This document shows, piece after piece, positions 28,078 to 38,271 of a stretch of 64,000 nt of DNA (the stretch's first letter is position 1; each line of letters starts with the position of its first letter). Origin of the DNA: Cardiobacteriaceae bacterium (lineage in GTDB: Bacteria > Pseudomonadota > Gammaproteobacteria > Cardiobacteriales > Cardiobacteriaceae); contig JAUNEA010000007.1 of the NCBI GenBank assembly GCA_030525785.1, positions 1 through 64,000 of the forward strand, in the 5' to 3' direction. The position numbers and the translations under genes were made by a program. Below the pieces are notes generated by a model, which was not told the origin of the DNA, ran no database searches, and saw only the letters and a list, made by a program, of their open reading frames with translations.

Positions 28078-30159
28078 ATGCTACCCCCTAAAGCTTTGAA
28101 AAAGCCCCATGTTGTTGCCTCACCTTTTGGCGATAGAATCGATGAGTATTACTGGTTACGCGATGATAGCCGTGAGAATGCTGAAATGCTTCAGTATTTG
28201 CATGATGAAAATGCATACGCCGATGCGACTCTTGCCCCACTTAAGCCTTTGCAGGAAAAGCTTTATCAAGAAGCGCTTTCGCGGATTCATGAAGATGACA
28301 GCTCATTGCCGTATCAATCGCGCGGTTTCTGGTATTACTCTCGTATGGTTAAGGGCTTGGATTATCCCATTTACGCTCGGCGCAAAGTTTTGGGCGAGGA
28401 AAGCGCTTTGGAGATTGATGAAAAAAACCGCAGTAATGATTTTGCAGATGAAGAGATTTTGTTAAACGTCAATGAGCTGGCAGCGGGTCATGATTATTAC
28501 AGCGCTTTTGTAGGTGGGATTTCGTTTCAAAGCCAAATCATGGCATGGCTGGAGGATACCAATGGTCGCCGACAATACACCATTCGTTTCAAGGATTTGA
28601 AAACAGGCAAAGCGCTTTCAGGCGAGATAAAAGGTACCAATGGCTCTGTGGTTTGGGCGGAAGATGGCGATACCTTGTTCTACATTGAAAATGATGCCAA
28701 AACGTTATTATCCAAGCGAATTTATCGTTACCAAGTCTCTACAGCAGAAAGCACTTTGGTATACGAAGAGCCAGATGATAGTTTCTATCTAGGCTTGGAT
28801 AAAACACGAGATTTGGCGTATGTCTTGATTCATGCTTCCAGCACCGTAAGTGATGAAATTTGGTTGATTGATGCCAAACAGCCTGAACACAAAGCGCTTT
28901 GCTTCCGCCCTCGTGAACGTGATTTGGAATACAGCCTTGACCATTACAACGGTAAATTCTACATCCGCACCAATGAAGACGGCGCGTTCAATTTCAAAAT
29001 CATGACTGCTGATAGCCCAGAAAGCGCTTGGCAGACATGGATTGCTCATCAAGAAGATGCGATGAACGAAGGCTTGGAAATTTTTGAGGATTTTGTGGTA
29101 GTGGCGGAATGCTCCCAAGCGTTGGAGCGTTTGCTGATTATGACTCATGATGGAAAGCGCTTTTATTTGGAGGGCGAGGAAGCTTGTTGCAGCATGGGAT
29201 TGTCTGCCAATGCAGACCCCAAAACAGATTGGGTTCGCTATGGCTACAGCTCTATGATAACGCCAGCACAAGTTTATGAAATCAATGTAAAAACAGGAGA
29301 AAAGCGCTTATTGAAAACGCGCGAAGTGAAGCATTATCAGCGTGAAGATTTTCGAACAGAGCGCGTTTGGATAACGGCGCGTGATGGGGTTAAGGTTCCT
29401 GTGTCGCTGGTTTATCATCAAAATACGCCGTTAAATGGCACTGCTCCGTTGTTTGTCTATGGCTATGGTAGCTATGGTCACTCTTTATTCCCAAGCTTTT
29501 CCAGCGGCATCGTGCGGCTTTTGGAGCGTGGGGTGGTGTATGCCATTTTGCACGTTCGAGGCGGCGAGGAGCTGGGTCGGAAGTGGTATGAAGGTGGGAA
29601 AATGTTCAACAAGATGAATACGTTTACGGATTTCATCGATGCCACCAAAGCGCTTTGCGATTTAGGTTATGGCGATAAAAACAGAGTAGCGGCACAAGGT
29701 GGCTCAGCAGGTGGGCTTCTGATGGGAGCGATTTGCAATTTGGCACCAGAATGTTATCGCGTGGTGGTGTCGAATGTTCCCTTTGTTGATGTGGTCACCA
29801 CCATGCTTGATGAATCGATTCCGCTGACCACCAACGAATACGATGAATGGGGCAATCCAAGCGAAAGTCGCGAAAGCTATGATTATATGCTCCGTTATTC
29901 TCCTTACGATAATTTGGAGGCAAAAGCTTATCCTGCCATGTTTATCAGCACGGGGCTTTGGGATAGCCAAGTGCAATATTGGGAGCCAGCGAAATATGTG
30001 GCGAAATTGCGTGAGCTTTACAAGGGCGAACAAAGCGCTTTGTTGTTGCGTACCAATATGGAGGCTGGGCATGGCGGCAAATCAGGGCGTTATCAACGGA
30101 TACGCGAAGATGCTGAAGAACTTAGCTTTGTGTTGCATCATTTGGGTATTGAAGCATGA
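28078..30159 (+). CDS. ptrB: Oligopeptidase B
   Basis: A cytoplasmic S9A serine peptidase that cuts oligopeptides after basic residues. The 693-residue protein has an N-terminal part (PHVVASPFGDRIDEYYWLRD), a beta-propeller region and a C-terminal alpha/beta-hydrolase domain. The triad can be placed at Ser543 (QGGSAGGLL), Asp629 (GLWDSQVQYWEP) and His665 (EAGHGG). The GGSAGG signature marks oligopeptidase B rather than prolyl oligopeptidase. It overlaps the next gene by 4 bp. The gene contains about nine palindrome copies. Confidence 0.94.
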   Translation: MLPPKALKKPHVVASPFGDRIDEYYWLRDDSRENAEMLQYLHDENAYADATLAPLKPLQEKLYQEALSRIHEDDSSLPYQSRGFWYYSRMVKGLDYPIYARRKVLGEESALEIDEKNRSNDFADEEILLNVNELAAGHDYYSAFVGGISFQSQIMAWLEDTNGRRQYTIRFKDLKTGKALSGEIKGTNGSVVWAEDGDTLFYIENDAKTLLSKRIYRYQVSTAESTLVYEEPDDSFYLGLDKTRDLAYVLIHASSTVSDEIWLIDAKQPEHKALCFRPRERDLEYSLDHYNGKFYIRTNEDGAFNFKIMTADSPESAWQTWIAHQEDAMNEGLEIFEDFVVVAECSQALERLLIMTHDGKRFYLEGEEACCSMGLSANADPKTDWVRYGYSSMITPAQVYEINVKTGEKRLLKTREVKHYQREDFRTERVWITARDGVKVPVSLVYHQNTPLNGTAPLFVYGYGSYGHSLFPSFSSGIVRLLERGVVYAILHVRGGEELGRKWYEGGKMFNKMNTFTDFIDATKALCDLGYGDKNRVAAQGGSAGGLLMGAICNLAPECYRVVVSNVPFVDVVTTMLDESIPLTTNEYDEWGNPSESRESYDYMLRYSPYDNLEAKAYPAMFISTGLWDSQVQYWEPAKYVAKLRELYKGEQSALLLRTNMEAGHGGKSGRYQRIREDAEELSFVLHHLGIEA

Positions 30160-32144
30160 AATGGGTGAGTGCAGAGGAATATCAGGAGCAGCTTAGCCCA
30201 CGTTTATGGCGTGTCGTGCAAGTGAGCTTTTGGGTGGCATTTGTGCCATTGGTGTTTTTTATGCCAAGCGCTTTGGTGGGCGTGATGGTGGCGGGGCTGT
30301 TGGCAAAGCAAGCCTTGATGCAGCCTCGTTTTTACCCACTCTTGATGGGGCTTTCGGTGTTGGTTTTGGCGTTAGGGTTGTGGCAGATTATGGCAGCATG
30401 GCGCACGGAAGGCTTGACGCTATCTATTGTGGCAGTATTTGTGTTGCTCTCGGTTGTAAAACTGATGGAATCACGCAATGCGCGAGATATTCAAGTGTTG
30501 TTTTTGTTGCATTTGTTGCTGTTTTTGGCGGTGATGATGTATGACCAAAGCATGCTGTTGTTTCTGTATCTTTTGTTTAGTTTAGGGCTAAGCTTTTGGG
30601 TATTGATGAAGGTGCTGGTTCGAGAACAAACGCTGGCTAATCTGTTGCGTTGGCAGATGGTTTTGAAAATTTTGGGCTTGGCATTTCCGTTCACGGTGTT
30701 GCTGTTTTTCTTTGTGCCGCGTATGTCGCCAATGTGGGGCGGTTTAACGCAACAAAGCGCTTCGATTACAGGGCTTTCAGGCGAAATGCGTATGGGAGAT
30801 ATGGCAAGCTTGGCAAAGTCCAATGAAATCAGCTTTCGAGCAAAGTTTCATGGACAATCTCCCAAGCCCCAAGAGCTTTATTGGCGAGGGCCTGTTTTAT
30901 GGCATTTCGATGGCAATAATTGGACACAACGCCAGCAGGATAACTACCAAAAACTCAATCTTGAGCCTGATCATTCGCAAGTGGTGGAATACAGTTTGTT
31001 GCCTGTAAAAGAGGGCGTACGCTGGTTAACAGGCTTAGATGTGGTGTTGAATCCGCCGCGTAGTGTGCGTTTTGGTGGGGCAGGGCAGATGGTGATTCCT
31101 GAGGGTTCGCGTCAGCCAGCAAAATATGAGTTACGCTCAGCATTGGCTTATCGTATGAATGGACAAAGCGCTTTGGGGGCGAGAGAACGTGATGACGCTC
31201 TCCACATTCCACCCAGCTTTGCCATGCCCAAAACGCGAGCTTTTGCCAAAGCGCTTTGGGAAGAGAATGGGCAAACAGTAGAGGGTTTTGCGCAAGGTTT
31301 CTTCAATCATGTACGCCAGAATGAGTTTTACTACACCCTTGAGCCAAGCGAAGGCATGGGTCGGGTTGATGAGTTTTTGTTTGGTGAAAATGGTCGCGTA
31401 GGTTTTTGTGAGCATTACGCTAATGCGTTTACCTTAGCGGCGCGTTCGGCAGGTATTCCAGCGCGTGTTGTCACAGGATATCAAGGTGGCACACTCAATC
31501 CGATGACAGGCGAGTGGGTGGTGCGTGAGGAAAACGCTCACGCTTGGAGTGAGCTTTGGATTGAAGGGCAGGGCTGGGTTCGTTATGACCCAACAGCAGC
31601 GGTTGCGCCCAATCGCATTTTGCAAGCAAGGCTGGATAGCGAGAGCTTAACAGGTGAAGACACGCGAGCTTTTATGTCACGTTGGTCGGAGCGCTTAGCA
31701 ACGATTGCATGGTTACGCAATGCGCTTGATGCGAGCCAATCGTTTTGGCAAAACTGGGTTATTGACCTTGATCGCGACCAACAACGTGGTTTGCTTGAAA
31801 AGCTTGGCTTGGCGAAGTACGGCAAGATGGCATTGGTTTGGTTGTTGGTGGCTGGATTTGTGGTGGTTGGTTTGCTTTTGTGGGCGTATTACCGTCTTTC
31901 AGCAGGGCGTGGTGAAGATAAGATTACCCGTGCCGCCAGAAAGATGTTAAAAAGCATGGAAAAGCAGGGAATTATTAAGAGAACCAGCGAGCCATTGAAT
32001 GTATTTCTGCGCCGATTAGCGGCGGAGGCTTCTCCGGAACGCAAAGCGCTTTTGTTGGAAACGGCGAAATGCTATGAGGAAGAGCGTTATTTGGAACAAT
32101 CGAAGGAGGCAAAGTTGATTGATTTTCTAAAACGATTATCATAG
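30156..32144 (+). CDS. tgpA: Transglutaminase-like membrane protein (TgpA type)
   Basis: A 662-residue inner-membrane protein: five to six helices in the first 190 residues, a DUF3488-like segment, a periplasmic transglutaminase-like domain with a full triad Cys418 (GFCEHYAN), His462 (ENAHAWSEL) and Asp478 (YDPTAAVAP), a further helix near residue 560, and a cytoplasmic C-terminal DUF4129-like tail. In Pseudomonas aeruginosa TgpA is essential and usually follows moxR and DUF58 genes; neither is next to it here. It is coupled to ptrB by a 4-bp overlap. The substrate is unknown. Confidence 0.88.
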   Translation: MKWVSAEEYQEQLSPRLWRVVQVSFWVAFVPLVFFMPSALVGVMVAGLLAKQALMQPRFYPLLMGLSVLVLALGLWQIMAAWRTEGLTLSIVAVFVLLSVVKLMESRNARDIQVLFLLHLLLFLAVMMYDQSMLLFLYLLFSLGLSFWVLMKVLVREQTLANLLRWQMVLKILGLAFPFTVLLFFFVPRMSPMWGGLTQQSASITGLSGEMRMGDMASLAKSNEISFRAKFHGQSPKPQELYWRGPVLWHFDGNNWTQRQQDNYQKLNLEPDHSQVVEYSLLPVKEGVRWLTGLDVVLNPPRSVRFGGAGQMVIPEGSRQPAKYELRSALAYRMNGQSALGARERDDALHIPPSFAMPKTRAFAKALWEENGQTVEGFAQGFFNHVRQNEFYYTLEPSEGMGRVDEFLFGENGRVGFCEHYANAFTLAARSAGIPARVVTGYQGGTLNPMTGEWVVREENAHAWSELWIEGQGWVRYDPTAAVAPNRILQARLDSESLTGEDTRAFMSRWSERLATIAWLRNALDASQSFWQNWVIDLDRDQQRGLLEKLGLAKYGKMALVWLLVAGFVVVGLLLWAYYRLSAGRGEDKITRAARKMLKSMEKQGIIKRTSEPLNVFLRRLAAEASPERKALLLETAKCYEEERYLEQSKEAKLIDFLKRLS

Positions 32145-32205
32145 AATTGATTGCTAAATTCGATAGATAAAACGGTTTAACTTAAAGGCGCGTCAAGGGG
32201 TTCTA

Positions 32206-32234
32206 TTGTTCTGATAGGGCAAAACGCGTATAGT
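32206..32234 (+). promoter_or_regulatory. Candidate promoter of the suf operon
   Basis: TTGTTC (32206-32211), 17-bp spacer, TATAGT (32229-32234), 29 bp before the ATG of the Rrf2 regulator. No certain operator could be defined by eye. Confidence 0.45.
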
Positions 32235-32262
32235 ACTTTTTTTGTTCTCATTTTGGATAAAC

Positions 32263-32718
32263 ATGCTGCGAATTACCAAAGAAAGTGAATATGCCTTTTT
32301 GCTGCTAAGCGCTTTGTTGCGCGATAACAGCGGGGTTCATCAAAATGCTATGATGCTGGCAGAAACAGCTGGCGTGAGTGTGCCGATGAGTGGCAAGGTA
32401 TTGAAACGGTTGGTGAAATATGGGCTTTTGCAATCGGTTCGCGGGGCGCATGGAGGCTATACGCTGACCCGAGCGCCGCAAGATATTTCTGCACTGGAAG
32501 TGGTGCAGGCGATTGAAGGAAGCTTGGGGATTGTGGATTGTGTGGACGGCGAAAAACCCTGCGCTCTTATTGATAAATGCCACATTAGCCCCTTTTTGCT
32601 CTATCTCAATGAAGATATCAAAGCGCTTTTGAAAAACCGAAATTTATTGGATATGCAAACGTTAGATGCAAAAGCGCGTAGTGCGCGCGAACCATCTGCC
32701 TCTGAAACTTCACCCTAA
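32263..32718 (+). CDS. Rrf2-family SUF system regulator
   Basis: A transcription factor of the IscR/Rrf2 family that senses Fe-S status and controls the suf genes downstream. From the ATG at 32263 the protein is 151 residues (the open frame to 32242 adds seven unlikely residues). It has a winged helix (about 1-70; PMSGKVLKRL recognition helix, GAHGGYTLTR wing) and three cysteines Cys93-x6-Cys100-x5-Cys106, one residue longer in the first spacer than E. coli IscR. It lies 24 bp upstream of sufB. This matches the gammaproteobacterial SUF-regulator type; which genes it controls is inferred from position. Confidence 0.9.
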   Translation: MLRITKESEYAFLLLSALLRDNSGVHQNAMMLAETAGVSVPMSGKVLKRLVKYGLLQSVRGAHGGYTLTRAPQDISALEVVQAIEGSLGIVDCVDGEKPCALIDKCHISPFLLYLNEDIKALLKNRNLLDMQTLDAKARSAREPSASETSP

Positions 32719-32742
32719 AGACGCTAACTCAAAGGTTGATAC

Positions 32743-34275
32743 ATGAAAGAACCACAGCAAAGCAGTGAGCCAACTCGCGCGGAGATGAATGCGGAGTTGG
32801 TTGAAATTGCCGAACAAGAATACAAATTTGGCTTTGTAACGGATGTTGAATCCTTCACCATCGAAGCAGGTTTGAACGAGGATATCATTACCCAAATCTC
32901 TCGTTTGAAAAACGAGCCTGAATGGTTGTTGCAATTTCGACTCGAATCTTACCGTAAATGGCTGACGATGGAGCAGCCCGATTGGGGACATTTACACATG
33001 GATCCTATCGATTTCCAAGCCATTTCTTATTACTCCTCACCAGCCAGTTTTCAAAAAAATCGCCCTAAATCGCTTGATGAAGTGGATCCTGAAATCTTGC
33101 GTACCTATGAAAAATTGGGTATTTCTTTGAAAGAACAAGAAATTTTGGCAGGCGTGACCGAAGTTGATAAAGATGGTCTTATGATGCCTATGGGGAAAAA
33201 TATCGCCATTGATGCCGTGTTTGACTCCGTTTCTGTGGGAACATCATTCAAAGAGCGTTTAGCGAAAGATGGCATTATTTTTTGTTCTTTTTCTGAGGCT
33301 GTTCAAGAACACCCTGAATTGGTGCGAAAATATTTGGGCATGGCGGTGAAACCTGAGGATAATTTCTTCTCAGCACTGAATTCTGCTGTCTTTACCGATG
33401 GTTCCTTCTGTTATATTCCAAAAGGCGTACGTTGCCCAATGGAATTATCCACTTATTTCCGTATCAACGCTGCCAATACAGGGCAGTTTGAACGCACTTT
33501 GATTGTGGCTGATGAAGGTGGTTATGCCTCCTATTTGGAAGGTTGTACTGCGCCACGGCGCGATGAAAACCAGCTACACGCAGCGGTGGTAGAAATTATT
33601 GCCCATGCTGATGCTGAAGTGAAATACTCAACGGTACAAAACTGGTTCCCGGGCAACGATGATGGTTCAGGTGGTGTATATAACTTGGTTACCAAGCGTG
33701 GCATTTGTGTTGGGGCGCGTTCAAAGATTTCATGGACACAAGTGGAGACAGGTTCTGCCGTAACATGGAAATACCCCAGCGTGGTGTTGATGGGCGATGA
33801 TTCGGTCGGTGAGTTTTACTCCGTTGCAGTCACGCGTGACTATCAACAAGCCGACACTGGCTCCAAGATGATTCACTTGGGCAAAAATACCAAATCCACC
33901 ATTATTTCCAAAGGCATTTCTTTAGGCCATGCGCAAAATGCTTATCGTGGCATGGTGAAAATTGCGCCTAAAGCAGATAACGCACGTAATTTTTCACAAT
34001 GCGATTCTTTATTGATTGGTAATCAATGTGGTGCGCATACATTCCCTTATTTGATGGTTGCCAATCCGACTGCCAAAATCGAGCATGAAGCGACTACCTC
34101 CAAAATTGGCGAAGACCAAATTTTCTATTGCCAACAACGAGGCATTGAAGAAGCTGATGCCGTGAATTTGATTGTGCATGGTTTTTGCCAAGATGTGTAC
34201 GCCAAATTGCCTATGGAGTTTAGCGTAGAGGCAAGACGGTTGATTGAATTGCGTTTAGAAGGCAGCGTGGGTTAA
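32743..34275 (+). CDS. sufB: Fe-S cluster scaffold subunit SufB
   Basis: The scaffold subunit of the SufBCD complex on which Fe-S clusters are built. The 510-residue protein has SIGTSF-like and [19 protein letters not shown] segments, [11 protein letters not shown] and the C-terminal [15 protein letters not shown]. Cys in EGCTAP is the region linked with sulfur acceptance. No palindrome copy falls in this gene or in sufC, giving a 2.5-kb palindrome-free stretch. Confidence 0.97.
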   Translation: MKEPQQSSEPTRAEMNAELVEIAEQEYKFGFVTDVESFTIEAGLNEDIITQISRLKNEPEWLLQFRLESYRKWLTMEQPDWGHLHMDPIDFQAISYYSSPASFQKNRPKSLDEVDPEILRTYEKLGISLKEQEILAGVTEVDKDGLMMPMGKNIAIDAVFDSVSVGTSFKERLAKDGIIFCSFSEAVQEHPELVRKYLGMAVKPEDNFFSALNSAVFTDGSFCYIPKGVRCPMELSTYFRINAANTGQFERTLIVADEGGYASYLEGCTAPRRDENQLHAAVVEIIAHADAEVKYSTVQNWFPGNDDGSGGVYNLVTKRGICVGARSKISWTQVETGSAVTWKYPSVVLMGDDSVGEFYSVAVTRDYQQADTGSKMIHLGKNTKSTIISKGISLGHAQNAYRGMVKIAPKADNARNFSQCDSLLIGNQCGAHTFPYLMVANPTAKIEHEATTSKIGEDQIFYCQQRGIEEADAVNLIVHGFCQDVYAKLPMEFSVEARRLIELRLEGSVG

Positions 34276-34288
34276 GGAAGGAATAACA

Positions 34289-35056
34289 ATGTTAGAAATT
34301 AGAAATTTACATGTAGAAACAGAAGATGGCAAAAAAATTCTTTTGGGCATTGATTTGACCATCGAAGCAGGCAAAGTGTATGCCATTATGGGGCCCAATG
34401 GCTCAGGTAAATCAACGCTGGCTCATGTGCTGGCAGGTCGTGAGGGTTATGTGGTGACAGAAGGCGAGATTCTGTTTCATGGCGAGAATTTGCTTGAGAT
34501 GGAGCCACAAGATAGAGCGCGCGCAGGTTTGTTCTTGGCTTTCCAATATCCTGTTGAAATTCCTGGTATTTCCAATATGCGCTTTTTGAAAGAGGCGATG
34601 AGTGCGCAACGCAAAGCCAAAGGCTTGCCACCTCTTGATGCGATGGATTTTTACGACCACTTGCAAAAGCAATTGAAATTGGTGCGCATGAAAGAGAGTT
34701 ATTTGGAGCGACCTGTGAATTTTGGCTTCTCAGGTGGCGAGAAAAAACGAAATGAAATTATGCAGATGGCTGTTCTTCAGCCCAGCCTTGCCATTTTAGA
34801 TGAAACCGATTCTGGCTTGGATATTGATGCTTTGCGTGTGGTATCAGAAGGGGTCAATGCGCTTCGTTCTTCTGAGCGTTCGTTTATGGTGATTACGCAT
34901 TATCAGCGTTTGCTGGAATATATTGTGCCTGATGTGGTGTTGGTTTTGGTGAACGGTAAAATTGTCGCGCAAGGCGGTAAAGAGTTAGCATTGACGCTGG
35001 AAGAGCGTGGCTACGAGGACTATCGTGGCGATGATACAGGTTACGCGCGAGGCTAA
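34289..35056 (+). CDS. sufC: Fe-S assembly ATPase SufC
   Basis: The ABC-type ATPase of SufBCD, 255 residues, cytoplasmic. Walker A MGPNGSGKST, Q-loop, signature FSGGEKKRNEI, Walker B LAILDETDSGLD and the switch His in VITHYQRLL are all present. It begins 13 bp after sufB with a GGAAGGA ribosome site. Confidence 0.97.
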   Translation: MLEIRNLHVETEDGKKILLGIDLTIEAGKVYAIMGPNGSGKSTLAHVLAGREGYVVTEGEILFHGENLLEMEPQDRARAGLFLAFQYPVEIPGISNMRFLKEAMSAQRKAKGLPPLDAMDFYDHLQKQLKLVRMKESYLERPVNFGFSGGEKKRNEIMQMAVLQPSLAILDETDSGLDIDALRVVSEGVNALRSSERSFMVITHYQRLLEYIVPDVVLVLVNGKIVAQGGKELALTLEERGYEDYRGDDTGYARG

Positions 35057-35057
35057 G

Positions 35058-36233
35058 ATGGCAGCGGAAATCATCAAACATTGGGCAGCCCAGCTGCCCC
35101 AAACCCCAGCCATTCAAAGCGCTTTGAACGATTTCTCACACTATGCTTTCAAACGAGCTGAATCTTGGCGTTGGACACCTAGCCAAGCGCTTTTCACGCC
35201 TCGTTCTTTAAGCTTTGCCGATTATGAATTCAGTTTTAGCGACACCATCGCTGATGACTTTACTCAAGTAGAACAAGCGGAAGTTTGGGTCAAAGCGCTT
35301 TCTGATGTGCCATTTGCCCATTTGAATGTGGCTTTGTTGGAGAAAGCTTTTGTGATGGATATTCCTGCAGAATATGACGATGAGCAGGTGAATACCATTG
35401 GTATAGAAGTGTCAGAAGGATTGGCGCAGTTTTCGCGTGTGGTCGTGAAAGCAGGCGAGGGTTCAAAAAGCGCTTTGTGGATTAATGTAAAACTTGCGCC
35501 TCATGCTGCTGCTTTTCCTGTGATTTATTTGGAATTGTCGGAAAAGGCGGAGCTTGATGTGGTTTTGTGGATTGATGGCGATAGCGAGGCAGTGCAAAGC
35601 GCTTTGGTATGTGCCAAACAAGCTGACCATTCCATTTTGCGAGTGAATGTGGCACAGATGACCGTTGGCGCCTTTTCACGGATTGATGTGCGCAATGATA
35701 TGCAAGGCGAGGAAGCTGAATTTTATTTGGGCGGCGTTCAATCGCCTGCAGGCAATACCATTTTGGATTTGCACGCAGGTTTGCGTCATTCTCAAGTAGG
35801 TGGCAAGAGCCATCAAATTTTGCGCGGCGTGGTTGATGAGAGCGCTTTTGCGCAATTTGATGGCATGATTTATGTGGATTCTATCGCGCAAAAAACCGAT
35901 GCCCAGCAAGATTCTCGTTACATTTTGTTGAGTGAAAATGCGCGTTCACAAAGTGTGCCACGCCTTGAGATTTACGCCGATGATGTGCAGTGTGCGCATG
36001 GTTCAACGGCAGGCAATCTTGATGAAGATGCTTTGTTTTACTTACGCTCGCGAGGCATTGATTTAGAGGTGGCGCAAAAGGTATTGTTGCTCAGTTTCTT
36101 GCATGAGGCTGTGGTGGTAGAGCATGAAGCGCTTTCCATGAATTTACGCCATGCTATCAACATCAGCTGGACAGGTGAGCAAGAAGACGAAGTGGATTAT
36201 CACAGCAGTGAAGAAAGTGAGGCAGAGGAATGA
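35058..36233 (+). CDS. sufD: Fe-S assembly protein SufD
   Basis: Partner of SufB in the SufBC2D complex. From the ATG at 35058, directly after the sufC stop, it is 391 residues; the frame open to 35007 lies within sufC and is unlikely. The beta-helix core ends in the family segments DVQCAHGSTAGNLDEDALFYLRSRG. Unlike sufB and sufC, it carries five palindrome copies, mainly in the less conserved N-terminal half (QSAL, KAL). Confidence 0.93.
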   Translation: MAAEIIKHWAAQLPQTPAIQSALNDFSHYAFKRAESWRWTPSQALFTPRSLSFADYEFSFSDTIADDFTQVEQAEVWVKALSDVPFAHLNVALLEKAFVMDIPAEYDDEQVNTIGIEVSEGLAQFSRVVVKAGEGSKSALWINVKLAPHAAAFPVIYLELSEKAELDVVLWIDGDSEAVQSALVCAKQADHSILRVNVAQMTVGAFSRIDVRNDMQGEEAEFYLGGVQSPAGNTILDLHAGLRHSQVGGKSHQILRGVVDESAFAQFDGMIYVDSIAQKTDAQQDSRYILLSENARSQSVPRLEIYADDVQCAHGSTAGNLDEDALFYLRSRGIDLEVAQKVLLLSFLHEAVVVEHEALSMNLRHAINISWTGEQEDEVDYHSSEESEAEE

Positions 36234-37435
36234 GTCCGTGGCGTTCACAATTCCCCATCATGAGCCAAAGTATACGAGGTAAAGCGCTTTGTTATTTGGA
36301 CAGTGGAGCGAGTACACAAAAGCCTGAATGCGTGATTGAAGCGATGAATGAGGTTTATCGCTATCAATACAGTAATGTGCATCGTGGGGTGCATGCTTTA
36401 TCGCAGAATTTAAGCTTGCGGTATGAAAAAGTACGCGAGACAGTGGCGGGGTTTGTGAATGCCAAGCGAGAAGAAGAGATTGTTTTTACCAAAGGCACAA
36501 CAGAAGCCTTGAATCTCTTGGCGCATAGTTTGTCAGAGATGGTGTTGGCGAAAAATGATGTTGTTTTGATTAGTGCTTTAGAGCATCACGCCAACATTGT
36601 GCCATGGCAAATTGCGACAAAGCGCTTTGGAGCAAGTTTGCGTGTGATTCCTGTTAATGATGATGGCGAACTGGTGTGGGATAATCTGGAGCAGTTGTTT
36701 GAGGGCGTGAAGATTTTATCGATAACTTGGGTTTCTAATGCTCTTGGTACAGTCAATCCTATCAAAGCGCTTATTGATTATGCCAAAGCACGAGGCGTGT
36801 ATACCATCATTGATGCAGCGCAAGCGGTGGCGCATATAGAGACTGATGTGCAAGCGTTGGATTGTGATTTTCTGGTATTTTCAGGGCATAAAATTTACGC
36901 ACCAACAGGGGTTGGTGTGTTGTATGGTCGCCACGAGCTTTTGGAGAAAATGCCTGTTTATCAAAGTGGTGGCGATATGATTTTGAGTGTTTCGTTTGAA
37001 GAGACTATTTATGCGCCAGCGCCTTTAAAATTCGAAGCAGGAACGCCGCCGATTGTGGAAGTGATTGGGCTTGGAGTTGCGTTAGATTGGGTGAAGGAGC
37101 AGGGCATTAAAGCGCTTGGTGAACATGAGGAATCTTTGCGTTTGCAAGCAGAAAGTGCTTTGCAGTCTATTGATGGGGTCAGAATTATTGGCACAGCTCG
37201 TGAAAAGGCGGCGGTGATTTCTTTTGTGTTGGACGGTATACACCCCCATGATGCAGGCTCTATTTTCGATGATTTTGGGGTGGCGGTGCGTGTGGGGCAT
37301 CATTGTGCAGAACCTGTGATGAAGCGCTTTGGCGTGCCAGCAACCATTCGAGCTACGTTTGCGGCTTATAACCATCAAGGCGATGTGGCACAACTGATAG
37401 AAGCCATACACCGTACCCAAGCGCTTTTTGCCTAA
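36230..37435 (+). CDS. sufS: Cysteine desulfurase SufS
   Basis: Group II cysteine desulfurase that supplies persulfide sulfur. The 401-residue PLP protein has YLDSGASTQKP at the start, the PLP lysine Lys221 in FSGHKIYAPTG and the catalytic Cys359 in VRVGHHCAEP. It overlaps sufD by 4 bp. The partner gene sufU follows 13 bp downstream, the usual arrangement for SufS that works with SufU rather than SufE. Confidence 0.96.
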   Translation: MSPWRSQFPIMSQSIRGKALCYLDSGASTQKPECVIEAMNEVYRYQYSNVHRGVHALSQNLSLRYEKVRETVAGFVNAKREEEIVFTKGTTEALNLLAHSLSEMVLAKNDVVLISALEHHANIVPWQIATKRFGASLRVIPVNDDGELVWDNLEQLFEGVKILSITWVSNALGTVNPIKALIDYAKARGVYTIIDAAQAVAHIETDVQALDCDFLVFSGHKIYAPTGVGVLYGRHELLEKMPVYQSGGDMILSVSFEETIYAPAPLKFEAGTPPIVEVIGLGVALDWVKEQGIKALGEHEESLRLQAESALQSIDGVRIIGTAREKAAVISFVLDGIHPHDAGSIFDDFGVAVRVGHHCAEPVMKRFGVPATIRATFAAYNHQGDVAQLIEAIHRTQALFA

Positions 37436-37448
37436 CTGAGGAAGAATT

Positions 37449-37880
37449 ATGCAAAGTTTGTATCAAGAATTGATCATGGATCACAACCGACACCCACGCC
37501 ATTTTGAGGTGTTAGAGCCGTGTGATTGTAAGGCGGTGGGGCATAATCATTTGTGTGGGGATAAATGGGTGATTTATGTGCGCATGGAGGGGGATACGAT
37601 TGGTGAAGTCAGCTTTGTTGGCGAGGGTTGTGCTATTTCCAAAGCCAGCGCCTCATTGATGACAGAAATTGCCAGAGGCATGAGTTTGCCTGAGTTTGAA
37701 GCGCTTTATCATGAATTTCATCGTATTTTAACCAGCCAAGATGATATTCCTGAACAATTGGGTAAACTACGCGCTTTAACGGGTGTGCGAGAATACCCAG
37801 CCCGTGTGAAATGTGCCACTTTGGCATGGCATACTTTAAGCCAAGCCTTGCGTGGGCAATTAGAAAGCCAAACTGAATAA
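37449..37880 (+). CDS. sufU: Sulfur relay protein SufU
   Basis: A 143-residue IscU-fold protein that accepts sulfur from SufS. The metal/sulfur residues are Cys36 and Asp38 (LCGDKW), Cys61 (GEGCAISKASASL) and Cys122 (VKCATLAW), with the SufU-type insertion between Cys61 and Cys122. It sits directly after sufS in the suf operon. Confidence 0.94.
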   Translation: MQSLYQELIMDHNRHPRHFEVLEPCDCKAVGHNHLCGDKWVIYVRMEGDTIGEVSFVGEGCAISKASASLMTEIARGMSLPEFEALYHEFHRILTSQDDIPEQLGKLRALTGVREYPARVKCATLAWHTLSQALRGQLESQTE

Positions 37881-37901
37881 AACCATAGAGAGCATAAACC
37901 G

Positions 37902-38264
37902 ATGAGCTTTGACCTTGACAGTGTTCCATACCAAAAAGAGTTGGACGATCCCAGTTTAGCGCCCATTGAGCGCGATATTATCAGCGAGCTGAAAACTATT
38001 TACGATCCTGAAATTCCTGTGGATATTTACGAGCTTGGCTTGATTTATGATATTCATTACGACAAAAAAACAGGGGTGGTGGATATTTATATGACCTTAA
38101 CCTCGCCAGGTTGCCCTGTGGCTGGCGTGATGCCTGATTGGGTGAAAGAGGCGATTGAGCGTGTTGATGGTGTAGAGGAATGTGTGGTGCATATGGAATG
38201 GGATCCACCATGGCGCATGGAAATGATGACGCTTCGCGCCAAAATTGAGCTGAATATGATTTGA
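37902..38264 (+). CDS. sufT: Fe-S maturation factor SufT (MIP18 family)
   Basis: A 120-residue MIP18/DUF59 protein: DPEIPVDIYELGLIYDI and the conserved cysteine in TLTSPGCPVAGVM. SufT proteins help in Fe-S cluster transfer or maturation. It is the last gene of the suf operon, followed 7 bp later by cmoA on the same strand. Confidence 0.92.
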   Translation: MSFDLDSVPYQKELDDPSLAPIERDIISELKTIYDPEIPVDIYELGLIYDIHYDKKTGVVDIYMTLTSPGCPVAGVMPDWVKEAIERVDGVEECVVHMEWDPPWRMEMMTLRAKIELNMI

Positions 38265-38271
38265 TGCCTCT

